From an uncultured Fastidiosipila sp. (GTDB lineage Bacteria > Bacillota > Clostridia > Saccharofermentanales > Fastidiosipilaceae), in the NCBI GenBank assembly GCA_947253875.1, contig CAMYAM010000003.1:60366-124365 (forward strand): a stretch of DNA of 64,000 nt, given 5' to 3'. Shown here in pieces: positions 35,307 to 44,096 of this stretch. The notes below the pieces were generated by a model. That model worked only from the letters and a program-made list of their open reading frames with translations, had not been told where the DNA came from and did no database searches. Both the position numbers and the translations under genes were made by a program. Every line of letters starts with the position of its first letter. The first letter of the stretch is position 1.

Positions 35307-35335
35307 ATTTTATAAAAAATTATTTTATTCGTCAA
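35307..35335 (-). promoter_or_regulatory. Promoter of the fluoride-riboswitch transcript
   Basis: On the minus strand TTGACG (35335-35330), 17 bases, TAAAAT (35312-35307). The start point lies just before the aptamer. Confidence 0.7.
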
Positions 35336-35500
35336 TTAGAATAACAAACAAGTAGAATTAGTTTTATTACAAAATTCATTCTCTTATCAACTTATAAGTA
35401 TCCCAATGAACAAAATAAAGTATTCTTAATTTAAAACTATAATTGCGATTGATGTATTTTCGATGTAAAAACTGCAAATAAAGTACAAATGCATAAAATA

Positions 35501-35536
35501 AGAAAGCCAGTTAGCTTCTATGGCTACTGGCTTTCT
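35501..35536 (-). terminator. Terminator after tRNA-Pro
   Basis: AGAAAGCCAGT (35501-35511) pairs with ACTGGCTTTCT (35526-35536), with AGC/GCT extending the stem. It is immediately 3' of the tRNA on the minus strand and a T-rich tail follows. Confidence 0.65.
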
Positions 35537-35539
35537 TCA

Positions 35540-35615
35540 TGGTCGGGGTGACAGGACTTGAACCTGCGACCCCCTGTTCCCAAAACAGGTGCGCTACCAA
35601 CTGCGCTACACCCCG
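35540..35615 (-). tRNA. tRNA-Pro(TGG)
   Basis: A 76-nt cloverleaf including an encoded CCA. The acceptor CGGGGTG pairs with CACCCCG and the discriminator is A. The anticodon arm CCTGT-TTTGGGA-ACAGG reads TGG, and the T-arm has GGTTCAAGTCC. Its own promoter lies upstream and a terminator downstream. Confidence 0.97.
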
Positions 35616-35651
35616 ACATCGATTTTTCAATTTCAAAAATCAAGCCTGAAC

Positions 35652-35680
35652 ATATTACCAAAGAAAATATTAAAATGCAA
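35652..35680 (-). promoter_or_regulatory. Promoter of tRNA-Pro
   Basis: On the minus strand TTGCAT (35680-35675), 17 bases, TAATAT (35657-35652), with TGG just before the -10. Confidence 0.5.
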
Positions 35681-35785
35681 ATATTTTTATTTAGAATTTA
35701 TTAATCATTACTTTTAACAAAAATAATCACTTTTTCCAGTAAAACTTATTAGTTTCAACAAGCATAATTTCCGAATAAAAGTAAT

Positions 35786-36367
35786 CTATTCGCTAATATA
35801 AAAGTTACCTTTAGCCTGTTTACATAAAGGGCAAATTTCAGGTGCCTGTGAACTCATATGTAAATATCCACATTTAGAGCATAACCATTGCTTTACATCT
35901 TCTTTTACGAAAACGGTATCTTCTTTAACTTCTTTATACAGTTCTCGCAACGTAGCCGCTGTTCTTAAGTCAACAGTAGCCACGTGCTTGAACAATTTAG
36001 AAACTTCTAGAAAGTCTTCATTCTCAGCATCTACTGCAGCATCCTGATAAAAGTGTGAACTACTTTCCTCAATGTTAATAATATTCAAAATATCATCTGC
36101 CACTTCTAGTGTAGAGAGATTAATTTCCACATCATTTAGTTTAAAATTATTCAGTTCACTTTCTCCATTAAAAGATTCTATCAATCTAATATAGAAAATC
36201 TCTGCGTGTATTTTCTCATATCCTTCAATTCTCTTAAGATTATTTCTTATAACCTCGTAACCACTTCTACTGGCTTTGTCTGCATAAAAGGATAACAATG
36301 TCGTATTTTGGCTTTTTTGCAAAAACCCTCTAGCTAAATTTTCTATAGTTCTATATTCAAATTGCAT
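35786..36367 (-). CDS. Rubrerythrin-like protein with degraded diiron site
   Basis: A 193-residue protein. An N-terminal four-helix ferritin-like domain (about 1-145) is followed by a rubredoxin-like domain with intact Cys pairs CSKCGY (Cys163, Cys166) and CPLC (Cys179, Cys182). In rubrerythrins both domains reduce hydrogen peroxide. Here the helix-1 Glu position is Lys18, and the last ExxH motif reads Asp133-Leu-Arg-Thr136. Glu51/His54 and Glu100/Glu101 remain. A normal diiron centre therefore seems impossible, so it may work by the rubredoxin domain only. A good AGAGG ribosome binding site precedes the ATG. It stands alone, divergent from the mevalonate operon. Confidence 0.75.
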   Translation of the reverse strand: MQFEYRTIENLARGFLQKSQNTTLLSFYADKASRSGYEVIRNNLKRIEGYEKIHAEIFYIRLIESFNGESELNNFKLNDVEINLSTLEVADDILNIINIEESSSHFYQDAAVDAENEDFLEVSKLFKHVATVDLRTAATLRELYKEVKEDTVFVKEDVKQWLCSKCGYLHMSSQAPEICPLCKQAKGNFYISE

Positions 36368-36502
36368 ATTTACCTCTTAATATTCATTAGAGGAGGATTG
36401 AAATTCCACTCTATTAAACACATATCTTTGTCATTAACTAGTATTTTACTCTATTTAGAATAATCCGGCACATCGCATTTTTCTATATTCATAGTCAGTT
36501 AA

Positions 36503-36531
36503 TTGAAACTTAATATCTACTATTGTAAAAT
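36503..36531 (+). promoter_or_regulatory. Promoter of the mevalonate operon
   Basis: TTGAAA (36503-36508), 17 bases, TAAAAT (36526-36531). Transcription would start near 36538, ahead of the ATG at 36585. Confidence 0.7.
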
Positions 36532-36584
36532 TTAGAAATACTATTTAAATGGCTAATTATAGTCTATCCGAAAGGCTAATTACT

Positions 36585-37589
36585 ATGAATAACAATTCTG
36601 ATAAAATTAAAAAAAGTGGTCATGGAGCTGCTCTAGGAAAGCTTATATTAATCGGCGAACACAGTGTTGTCTATGGTAAACTTTCTGTAGGGCTTCCGTT
36701 CTCTGCTGTTACCATTAATGTTCATTTAACAGAAAATCCAGACAAAACTCTAATAAACAGCTCAATGTATTCTGGAACAATCGACAAAATCCCTTATTTT
36801 ATAGAAAATATATATAGTGTTTACACCAAAATAAAGCAAGATTTTAATATAAACAAATATTTCTTTATTGATATTGAGAGTAACATTCCTGTAGAAAGAG
36901 GTCTTGGTAGTTCTGCTGCAGTTGCTGTAGCTCTTGTGAGAGCTTTTGAAGACTATCTTGATATTAAATTGTCAATTGAAGATTTTTTGTCATATGTGGA
37001 TCTAAGTGAAAAAATTAGCCACGGAAATCCTAGCGGATTAGACGCTAGATTAATTACTCTTAATCAACCGTTGCTCTTTCAACGCAACAAAAAAATTGAA
37101 ACCTTCTACTTCGACACTCCTTATTATTTAGTTGTTGCCGATACTGGAATAACTGGGCAAACAAAAGAAGCTGTTAAGGATGTTAGAATGAATTACGAGA
37201 GCCCATATTATGCTCGCAGTCAAGCTAGCTCATTTTATATAGAGGATTTAGATCGCTTAGCCCATGAATTCTATGAAAATTTATCTAAAGATTACACAGA
37301 TTTTGACTCACTAGCTAAGATTATAGACTCTGCACATGATGATTTACGAGCTCTTCAAGTCTCCAGTCCAGAGCAAGATTTTGGAATTAATTTTGCTAAA
37401 AAACATGGTGCTGCTAGTGGGAAAATAACTGGTGGAGGTCGTGGCGGTTGTTTCTATGTATTATGTAAAAATTTTGAATCTGCTGAGAACATAAAAAATT
37501 TAATCATTGATAATAAAGTCGGTGTTGACGCATGGACAGTCCCTCTAAGTAGCATTTCAATGAAAGATTCAGGTAAAATTAAGCCATAA
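36585..37589 (+). CDS. mvk: Mevalonate kinase
   Basis: Phosphorylates mevalonate to 5-phosphomevalonate. The GHMP-kinase motifs are seen: GKLILIGEHSVVYG near the N-terminus, ERGLGSSAAVAVAL (P-loop-like) and KITGGGRGGCF near the C-terminus. The ATG at 36585 has AAAGG 9 bases upstream; an earlier ATG at 36549 lacks a site and adds 12 residues. The protein of 334 residues starting here is of normal length. It is followed by mvaD, phosphomevalonate kinase and isopentenyl diphosphate isomerase, so the operon covers the route from mevalonate to IPP/DMAPP. HMG-CoA synthase and reductase are not in the window. Confidence 0.95.
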   Translation: MNNNSDKIKKSGHGAALGKLILIGEHSVVYGKLSVGLPFSAVTINVHLTENPDKTLINSSMYSGTIDKIPYFIENIYSVYTKIKQDFNINKYFFIDIESNIPVERGLGSSAAVAVALVRAFEDYLDIKLSIEDFLSYVDLSEKISHGNPSGLDARLITLNQPLLFQRNKKIETFYFDTPYYLVVADTGITGQTKEAVKDVRMNYESPYYARSQASSFYIEDLDRLAHEFYENLSKDYTDFDSLAKIIDSAHDDLRALQVSSPEQDFGINFAKKHGAASGKITGGGRGGCFYVLCKNFESAENIKNLIIDNKVGVDAWTVPLSSISMKDSGKIKP

Positions 37590-37647
37590 ACTTTTATAAT
37601 AAGTTAAATATCTATGCTCGCTTGAATACTATAATAAATCTGAAATA

Positions 37648-37656
37648 TGCTAAAAT
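37648..37656 (+). promoter_or_regulatory. Internal extended -10 promoter before mvaD
   Basis: TGCTAAAAT is an extended -10 in the 108-base gap between mvk and mvaD. No good -35 was found at the usual distance. Confidence 0.4.
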
Positions 37657-37697
37657 TAGATTTATAGTTTATAAAAATGATTGGATTGGTAATAGCA

Positions 37698-38687
37698 GTG
37701 AGTTATTTAATTGGTCAAGCTAGGGCACATTCAAATATAGCCTTGATTAAATATTGGGGAAAGATAGATTCAGAACTTCATATACCGCAGAATAATAGTC
37801 TATCTTTAACTCAAGATGCTTTTTATACTGATACAAAGGTACTATTCTCCGATGATCTCACAAAAGACGAATTCTATTTAAACTATCAAAAACAAGATGC
37901 CAAAGAAGTTGTTAAAATAAGTAAGTTCATTAATATTTTCCGTAATCTAGCGGGTATTAATTTACCGTGCCGTGTAGAGAGCCACAACAATATGCCAAGT
38001 GCTGCAGGATTTGGTAGTTCCGCTTCAGCGTATGCAGCTTTAACCAAAGCACTTGATGATTCTCTAAAATTGAATCTTGATTCTAAGAATTTATCAATTC
38101 TTGCTAGAAGAGGCTCTGGTAGTGCCTGTAGGAGCATTTATCCTGGTCTTGTAGAGTGGCAGCAAGGTGACTCTAACGAAACAAGTTATGCAGTTCCTTT
38201 TGATCCTGCAGACTTCCCTATCTGTACTGTAACAATGGCTTTGTCTGGCGACCGTAAAAAGTTTTCATCAAGAAAAGGTATGGAAATATCAGTAAATACC
38301 TCACCTTACTACTCTGCTTGGAAAGAATATTCCAAAAAATCTTTAGAGGAAATTAAAATTGCCATTAAAGAAAAAGATATTAACAAAATAGGAGAAATTG
38401 CAGAACAAAATGCCTTAGCTATGCATAGCCTAACAATTACTGCTCAGCCATCATTCTTCTACTTTAGTGAAGAGACTTTAAGAGCTATTTCAAGTGTTCA
38501 TAAGCTGCGTAAGCAAGGACACTCTTTGCACTTTACAATTGATGCTGGGCCAAATATTGTAATAATTTGTAATCTTGCCGAAGCTGATAAAATACAAGAA
38601 CTATTAAAACTAGAGTTCCCTACTAAAAATTTAATCCTAAGTAAACCAGGACCAGGTGTCAGATCTCTAGAAAGTTGGGAGTACTAA
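37698..38687 (+). CDS. mvaD: Diphosphomevalonate decarboxylase
   Basis: Converts 5-diphosphomevalonate to isopentenyl diphosphate with ATP. ARAHSNIALIKYWGK near the N-terminus is the family signature. SAAGFGSSASAYAAL carries the ATP loop and RRGSGSACRS is the usual active-site segment. The start is placed at a GTG (37698) that gives the usual N-terminus SYLIGQARAHSN and has GGATTGG 8 bases upstream; an in-frame ATG at 37677 adds 7 hydrophobic residues. The 3' end shares its TAATG with the start of the next gene. Confidence 0.93.
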   Translation: MSYLIGQARAHSNIALIKYWGKIDSELHIPQNNSLSLTQDAFYTDTKVLFSDDLTKDEFYLNYQKQDAKEVVKISKFINIFRNLAGINLPCRVESHNNMPSAAGFGSSASAYAALTKALDDSLKLNLDSKNLSILARRGSGSACRSIYPGLVEWQQGDSNETSYAVPFDPADFPICTVTMALSGDRKKFSSRKGMEISVNTSPYYSAWKEYSKKSLEEIKIAIKEKDINKIGEIAEQNALAMHSLTITAQPSFFYFSEETLRAISSVHKLRKQGHSLHFTIDAGPNIVIICNLAEADKIQELLKLEFPTKNLILSKPGPGVRSLESWEY

Positions 38688-39814
38688 TGCTAGATAAAAA
38701 TACAGCTATTAACAAATGTATGAAAATCACTGTAAAAGCTCCAGGAAAATTGTATTTAGCTGGAGAATATGCAGTTGTTTCTCCAAATCAATCTGCCTTA
38801 GTATTTGCAGTAGATGCTTTTATCGAGTTATCAGCTTTCACAAATGAAACTAGAGAAATTATTAATAATGATGGCTCTCGTTACTTATGGGAGCTAAATG
38901 ATCTTAAGGAAGTTGTAATAAATGGTGATTATGATAATGATTTAAGTCTCACAGCTTCTGCCATGACTGTCAGTTTAAATTACGTTTCTCAAAAACTAAA
39001 TATAGATATTTCTGGTCTGAATTTCGCACTTGAGATTAGTAGTGACCTACAGAACAGTGCCGGTAAAAAATATGGCTTTGGTTCAAGTGGTGCTGCAAGT
39101 GTTGCAACCTGTAGAGCTATTTTGATGTTATTCCAGATTGACTCCATTTTTAGTCAAGATGAATTCCAAATACTAATATTCAAGTTAGCTGCACTATCGC
39201 AAATACGACTAAGAAAATTAGGATCATTTGGAGATTTAGCTGCTTCATCTCTAGGTGGAATGGTCCATTACCAAAACTTTGATCGATCTTTCATTCAGGA
39301 AGTTGGTATAGAGAATTCTTCAATTAAATCTTTAACAGAAATTGAGTGGCCTGGTTTAATATTAAGATCAATTGAACTTCCGCAAGATTGGGAGCTATCA
39401 ATTATTTGGAGCGAAAAAACAAGTTCGACAGAAGAACTTTTAAAATTCAAAGGGAAAGAACTTCCAGAAACAGAAACCAAACTATTTTTGCAAAAATCTA
39501 ACAAAATAATTTTCAATCTAATTGAGGCAATTAAAGATGCTGATTGGTCAAAATTTGCATTAAACTTAAAAAACAACGCCGATTTAATCAGTGAACATTT
39601 AGAAAAACAATTTAGGCCTTATCATTTAGAAATTTTCGAACTTGCTCAAGAAATAGCCGAAAAAAATTCTGCTATTTTTAAAATTTCAGGTTCTGGGGCC
39701 GGTGACTGTGCTATAGCAATCAGCCAAAACCATGCTGAAGCAATGAAAGTTAGAGAGAACTGGAAATCTGCAGGACTTAAAGTCCTAAGTCATAAATTAT
39801 GGAAAGGAATTTAA
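38687..39814 (+). CDS. Phosphomevalonate kinase
   Basis: Phosphorylates 5-phosphomevalonate to 5-diphosphomevalonate. The GHMP-kinase signature is KAPGKLYLAGEYAVV (about 17-31), followed by KKYGFGSSGAASVAT (about 125-139) and KISGSGAGDCAIA near 341. The ATG at 38687 is chosen because GGGAG precedes it by 5-6 bases and its first base is the last base of the mvaD stop. The protein is 375 residues, normal for bacterial phosphomevalonate kinase. It is the third gene of the mevalonate operon. Confidence 0.93.
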   Translation: MLDKNTAINKCMKITVKAPGKLYLAGEYAVVSPNQSALVFAVDAFIELSAFTNETREIINNDGSRYLWELNDLKEVVINGDYDNDLSLTASAMTVSLNYVSQKLNIDISGLNFALEISSDLQNSAGKKYGFGSSGAASVATCRAILMLFQIDSIFSQDEFQILIFKLAALSQIRLRKLGSFGDLAASSLGGMVHYQNFDRSFIQEVGIENSSIKSLTEIEWPGLILRSIELPQDWELSIIWSEKTSSTEELLKFKGKELPETETKLFLQKSNKIIFNLIEAIKDADWSKFALNLKNNADLISEHLEKQFRPYHLEIFELAQEIAEKNSAIFKISGSGAGDCAIAISQNHAEAMKVRENWKSAGLKVLSHKLWKGI

Positions 39815-39817
39815 ATT

Positions 39818-40927
39818 TTGTTTAATCCAAATGAAGTAAATCATAATTGCAATAATGCAACTAACGATATAAAAATTAAATCTAATCGTAAAAATGATCA
39901 CATCTACGAAGCAAATGCACAATTCAATCCACAAGCTGTTGCATTTGAAAATTGCAAACCTGTTCATAGAACATTGAATAATATTAATGCAGATAAAGTG
40001 GATTTAAGCACATTTATTTTTGGCAGCAAATTTGATTTCCCAGTTTTTATAAATGCCATGACTGGTGGCAGCGATTTAGCTTTTGAGATAAACAGAAAAT
40101 TAGCCATTCTATCTAGAGAGTGTGGATTAGCCATGGCCAGTGGCTCTCTCTCCTCTGCTATAAAAAATCCTGAAACAATCAAGAGTTTCACTATAATACG
40201 TGAAGAGAATCCGAACGGATTTATAATAGCCAATGTTGGTGCAGAACAAACTTTAGAAAATACTCAAAAAATTATTAATATTATCTCAGCTGATGCTTTG
40301 CAAATTCATCTCAACGCACCTCAAGAATTGATTATGCCTGAAGGTGACAGGGATTTTTCTAATTATATAAATAACCTAAAACACCTCATTAGTAATATAA
40401 ACATTCCTGTTATTGTAAAAGAAGTTGGTTTTGGTATGTCACGCGATACAATCTCACAATTAATTAAATTGGGTGCAAAAAATATCGATATTTCTGGAAG
40501 TGGAGGAACTAATTTCATTAAAATTGAAAACAGTAGGCGTACCTCTCAAGAATTTTCTTACCTAGATGACTTTGGCATTGATACTTTATGCAGTTTGCTC
40601 GAGGCTCAACAATATACTGATCAAGTTAACATTATAGCTTCTGGTGGAATAAAGTCACCTTATGATGCTTTTAAAAGCTTTGCTCTTGGAGCAAAAGTTG
40701 TAGGAGCTAGTGCATTTTTCTTAAATCAAGTTAAACAATATCCAATTGATGTTGTCATAGATAATGTTAATTTATTTAAAGAAGAATTGAAAACTATCTT
40801 CGCAATTTATAATTGTGCTAATTTAGAAGATGCTCAAAATGTTAGTCTTGTTATTAGTGGAAAAGCTAGAGAATGGGCTGAAACAAGAGGTCTAGAATAC
40901 AAAAACTTAGCTCGTAGAGACATGTAG
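39818..40927 (+). CDS. fni: Type 2 isopentenyl-diphosphate isomerase
   Basis: FMN- and NADPH-dependent interconversion of IPP and DMAPP, completing the operon's route to both isoprenoid precursors. RKNDHI near residue 25, MTGG (about 71-74), SGSLSSA (about 106), and ISGSGGTNF (about 225) are typical of the Fni/IDI-2 fold. At 369 residues the length is normal. The start is a TTG (39818) behind AAAGGA; no ATG in frame gives a better N-terminus. The gene follows phosphomevalonate kinase by 3 bases. Convergent with the nitroreductase gene. Confidence 0.94.
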   Translation: MFNPNEVNHNCNNATNDIKIKSNRKNDHIYEANAQFNPQAVAFENCKPVHRTLNNINADKVDLSTFIFGSKFDFPVFINAMTGGSDLAFEINRKLAILSRECGLAMASGSLSSAIKNPETIKSFTIIREENPNGFIIANVGAEQTLENTQKIINIISADALQIHLNAPQELIMPEGDRDFSNYINNLKHLISNINIPVIVKEVGFGMSRDTISQLIKLGAKNIDISGSGGTNFIKIENSRRTSQEFSYLDDFGIDTLCSLLEAQQYTDQVNIIASGGIKSPYDAFKSFALGAKVVGASAFFLNQVKQYPIDVVIDNVNLFKEELKTIFAIYNCANLEDAQNVSLVISGKAREWAETRGLEYKNLARRDM

Positions 40928-40944
40928 TTGTTATTACAATTCTT

Positions 40945-41817
40945 CTAATAATCTATTCCAAACATCATTTGTTTATAAACTTTTTCCATTAAGATGGTTC
41001 CTAAATAGTATATATTTTTAGAACTTTGACCATAATCTGGCAAGTCATCTACAAAACCATACTCTAAGCGTATACCTCGTAAGGCCGCCATTATTTCCAT
41101 ATTACCAAGTGCGCACCCCATAGCTACTTGACGCATATTTTGTCTTTGTGGAAAGTTAAACATTTGCGGTTCTTTTATAAATACATGAATTAGTTTATTG
41201 TTATCAACAGCATAATACCATGGTTGAGCATTGTATTCAGATGGGGCTAAACGTGCAGCTTCAAGTAAGCTTAAAACATTATTATTAAGCTCTTTAACGT
41301 CTGTAAGTAGAACTTGCTTTAGTTTTTTCTTGCGAGTTGATTTATTTACGCTCTTCTTTGGATAACCCAGAGCCATTACTGCCGGTATAATAGTCTTCTC
41401 ATCTTCACTAGAGCTATCTAAAATATCCCAGTTGGCAGCATTGATCTCTTCCATAATCTCATCTTCTTGGAGTTTTCTTATCTTAAATCCACTTTGCCAG
41501 ACCGAACCCAATCCTCTACCAGTAAGCCAAATTGCAGCATGCTGAGCATAATAGCCAACATTCATCATTTGATAAAGCTCCAAAGATCCTCTAAAAGCTA
41601 AATACAGTGGAGCTTTAACCATTTGATTTGCTTCTACAGGAAAATAATCAAAGAGGTCCTCATATGCTAATAATTCTATGGAAATATCAGCTTCAGGCAA
41701 AAGCACAGGAACATTATTCAGGTAGTTTAATAGATCTACTTGAATATCGTTCTCAGGTACTTTAGATAAATATGACCTAACAGATGTCCTTGCTCTGAGT
41801 GCATCAAATAACTCCAC
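40945..41817 (-). CDS. Nitroreductase-family protein
   Basis: A 290-residue flavoprotein-like enzyme. LFDALRARTSVRSY (about 3-16) is the FMN-binding start of the nitroreductase fold. The second part carries SLLEAARLAPSEYNAQPWYYAV (about 179-200), the canonical flavin segment, and RQNMRQVAMGCALGNMEIMA. The internal repeat-like layout and length are typical of the larger putative nitroreductases of anaerobes. Substrate unknown. It lies 15 bases downstream of the CBM9-like gene in the same direction, and its stop is 17 bases from the fni stop, with no clear terminator between. Confidence 0.8.
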   Translation of the reverse strand: MELFDALRARTSVRSYLSKVPENDIQVDLLNYLNNVPVLLPEADISIELLAYEDLFDYFPVEANQMVKAPLYLAFRGSLELYQMMNVGYYAQHAAIWLTGRGLGSVWQSGFKIRKLQEDEIMEEINAANWDILDSSSEDEKTIIPAVMALGYPKKSVNKSTRKKKLKQVLLTDVKELNNNVLSLLEAARLAPSEYNAQPWYYAVDNNKLIHVFIKEPQMFNFPQRQNMRQVAMGCALGNMEIMAALRGIRLEYGFVDDLPDYGQSSKNIYYLGTILMEKVYKQMMFGIDY

Positions 41818-41832
41818 TTAATCCACCCCAGT

Positions 41833-42525
41833 CTACTCAAAAATAAAATCCGCAAAATAATCCGGACGATGGAAGTCTGGATTAGCAGTAGTGATTTTGT
41901 TCCAAGCCATATAATGAGGTTCTGATGTCAGATCACCGCATTTATAAAGATTTGCTTTAATAACTTGGCCTGGATAAAAGGTTGAGTCCAAACTATCACT
42001 AGCATTAGCATATTTATGCCAAAGTTCAAATAATAATTTTGCAGGAATGTTAAAACCTACACCCCACTCGTATGCAAAATTAATTCCTTTAATCTGATTA
42101 TCTTTTGAGTCAATCGCAAATAAACTCAAACCTTTTAATTCATCTTCATCAGGTAAAACTCTCTCGTCTCTATTCTCTCCTATACCTAAATGAATTGTAG
42201 CATTCCTGTTTGTTTCTAAATTCAAATAATAATTGTTATCTGGTTCAAATGACATAAAGAACTCCAAGCAACTATCGTTATGTACTGCTCCCTTAAACTC
42301 TTCCACCTCGGCTCTTGGTTCTAACTCATGCTCACCTCTTGTTAGCATTAGTCCCCACAAGTTCTCCTCATCATACAAAAAATAAAATCTTGTCTCTGGT
42401 TCGTAGTTATTACTTGCCCACAGATGATAACTGATCTTTCCTTCCTCAGCTTGTGACCAATCAAAATCAAAAATATTATTACTTAGAGTTGGTCTGCTTT
42501 GTCTTTTAACTTTATAACTTAACAT
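41833..42525 (-). CDS. CBM9-like beta-sandwich domain protein
   Basis: A 230-residue protein without signal peptide, so cytosolic as predicted. FYFLYDEENLWGLMLTRG (about 47-64), NDSCLEFFMSFEPDNNYYLNLETN (about 83-106) and FNIPAKLLFELW resemble the carbohydrate-binding family 9-like proteins seen in Firmicutes, which lack an attached catalytic domain. No partner enzyme is next to it except the nitroreductase-family gene downstream. Role unknown. Confidence 0.7.
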   Translation of the reverse strand: MLSYKVKRQSRPTLSNNIFDFDWSQAEEGKISYHLWASNNYEPETRFYFLYDEENLWGLMLTRGEHELEPRAEVEEFKGAVHNDSCLEFFMSFEPDNNYYLNLETNRNATIHLGIGENRDERVLPDEDELKGLSLFAIDSKDNQIKGINFAYEWGVGFNIPAKLLFELWHKYANASDSLDSTFYPGQVIKANLYKCGDLTSEPHYMAWNKITTANPDFHRPDYFADFIFE

Positions 42526-42700
42526 GTCTCACCTATGTTTTTATTTCCTAAATTTTATATAAATTAATAATTGAGTTTTATTCTATAACTATTATAGTCT
42601 AACAAAGTTTTCTAGGCATTAATATTCTTTATTTTAGCAAATCTCTGATTAAATGTTCTATAATATCTGTTTAGAAGATTTTATAAGGAAGGATTATTTT

Positions 42701-44062
42701 ATGAGTAAAATTAATATTGATAATTTAAAAATGAATGAATATAAAAATGACATCGTAAAAAGCTTATTTGAAGTTATTAGTATTCCTAGTGTTAAAGGTG
42801 AAGCTTTACCAGATGCTCCTTTTGGAAAAGGTCCTAAAGCTGCTTTAACCTGGTTCTTAGCAAAAGCTGAAGAGTTGGGTTTTAGAACTGGCAACGTTGA
42901 TAACTATGCAGGTTATGCAGAATTTGGTCCTGAAACATCAGAAGCTCCACTTATTGCAGCTGTTTGTCACCTAGACGTTGTTCCTGCTGAAGAATGGACT
43001 GATGCCTTTGAACCACGTTTTGCAGAAGATAATGACACCATAATAGGCCGTGGTAGTGTTGATGATAAAGGTCCTGCAATGGCTGTTCTTTATGCCATGA
43101 AGAGTTTAATGGACTCAGACTTTGAACCTAAATGTAGAATCCGTCTTATTGTAGGAACAGATGAAGAATCTGGTTCTGAATGTTTAGAATACTATTCTAA
43201 ACATGCTGAGATCCCTGTTGCTGCTTTCACAGCTGATGCAGATTTCCCTGTAATTAATGGAGAAAAAGGTATATTACGCGTTGAGCTAAACTGGAAAAAT
43301 AATGGTAAGCGTCCAGCAGAAGGGACTGATAGACTTTATAGTGCTAAAGTCGGAAATGTTCCAAATATTGTTCCTGGAGAAGCTGTATTAAAGTTCCAAA
43401 AAGCTGACGGAAGCTTCGAGGAAATTAAAACTGAAGGCTCTATGGGTCATGCTTCTACACCTGAAAATTACAAGAATGCAATTCAATATGCTCTAATGGC
43501 AGCCTATGAAAGAAGCTTAGAAAACAATGTAGATGATCCTTTCCTAAAAGATTTTGCTAAAATTCTAAATACAGAATATAACGGAGCAGGACTTAACATT
43601 AACTTTTCAGATGAACCATCAGGTAACCTAACATTAAATGTCGGTATATTTAAACTATCTGATGACCAGGCTGAATTTACACTTGATATAAGATATCCAG
43701 TTACCTATAAATTAGATGACGTCCTCTCTGGAATAGAATCCGCAATTGCAAATACTGCTTTTGAACTAGGTAATTATTATCATTCAGAAGCCCTATATAG
43801 ACCAGCGGAAGATCCTCTAGTGCAATTATTAATGGCTTCTTATAATGATGTAACTGGAGAAAATGAAACTCCTAAGAGCATGGGTGGTGGTACTTATGCT
43901 AGGTCATTACCTAATACAATTGCATTCGGAGCAAACTTCCCAGGTAACCCCTACTTAGGTCATGCAAAATTTGAATACGCTAAATTATCTGAAATCATCC
44001 AAGCAGCTGAAATATTCAGAATCTCTCTTCAAAAAATGGATGAAGAATATAGTAATAAGTAA
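42701..44062 (+). CDS. pepV: Dipeptidase PepV-like (M20 family)
   Basis: A dinuclear-zinc dipeptidase of the M20/Sapep type. Metal ligands are in CHLDVVP (first His, near residue 88), GRGSVDDKGP (Asp near 120), TDEESGSE (Glu pair near 155), ADADFPV (near 180) and the late SMGGGTYAR motif with GHAKFEYAKL. All ligand motifs are present. The ATG at 42701 is chosen because AAGGAAGG ends 8 bases upstream; an earlier in-frame ATG at 42653 overlaps the -10 TATAAT (42659-42664). The protein is 453 residues, close to the usual PepV length. It probably hydrolyses dipeptides from peptide uptake. Confidence 0.92.
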   Translation: MSKINIDNLKMNEYKNDIVKSLFEVISIPSVKGEALPDAPFGKGPKAALTWFLAKAEELGFRTGNVDNYAGYAEFGPETSEAPLIAAVCHLDVVPAEEWTDAFEPRFAEDNDTIIGRGSVDDKGPAMAVLYAMKSLMDSDFEPKCRIRLIVGTDEESGSECLEYYSKHAEIPVAAFTADADFPVINGEKGILRVELNWKNNGKRPAEGTDRLYSAKVGNVPNIVPGEAVLKFQKADGSFEEIKTEGSMGHASTPENYKNAIQYALMAAYERSLENNVDDPFLKDFAKILNTEYNGAGLNINFSDEPSGNLTLNVGIFKLSDDQAEFTLDIRYPVTYKLDDVLSGIESAIANTAFELGNYYHSEALYRPAEDPLVQLLMASYNDVTGENETPKSMGGGTYARSLPNTIAFGANFPGNPYLGHAKFEYAKLSEIIQAAEIFRISLQKMDEEYSNK

Positions 44063-44096
44063 TTCGAAATATAGTTTGCTGATAAGAAGGAATTAA

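Noticed and set aside
36549..36584. Upstream ATG at 36549 as start of mevalonate kinase
   Set aside because: No Shine-Dalgarno there, while the ATG at 36585 has AAAGG at good spacing and gives the usual length.
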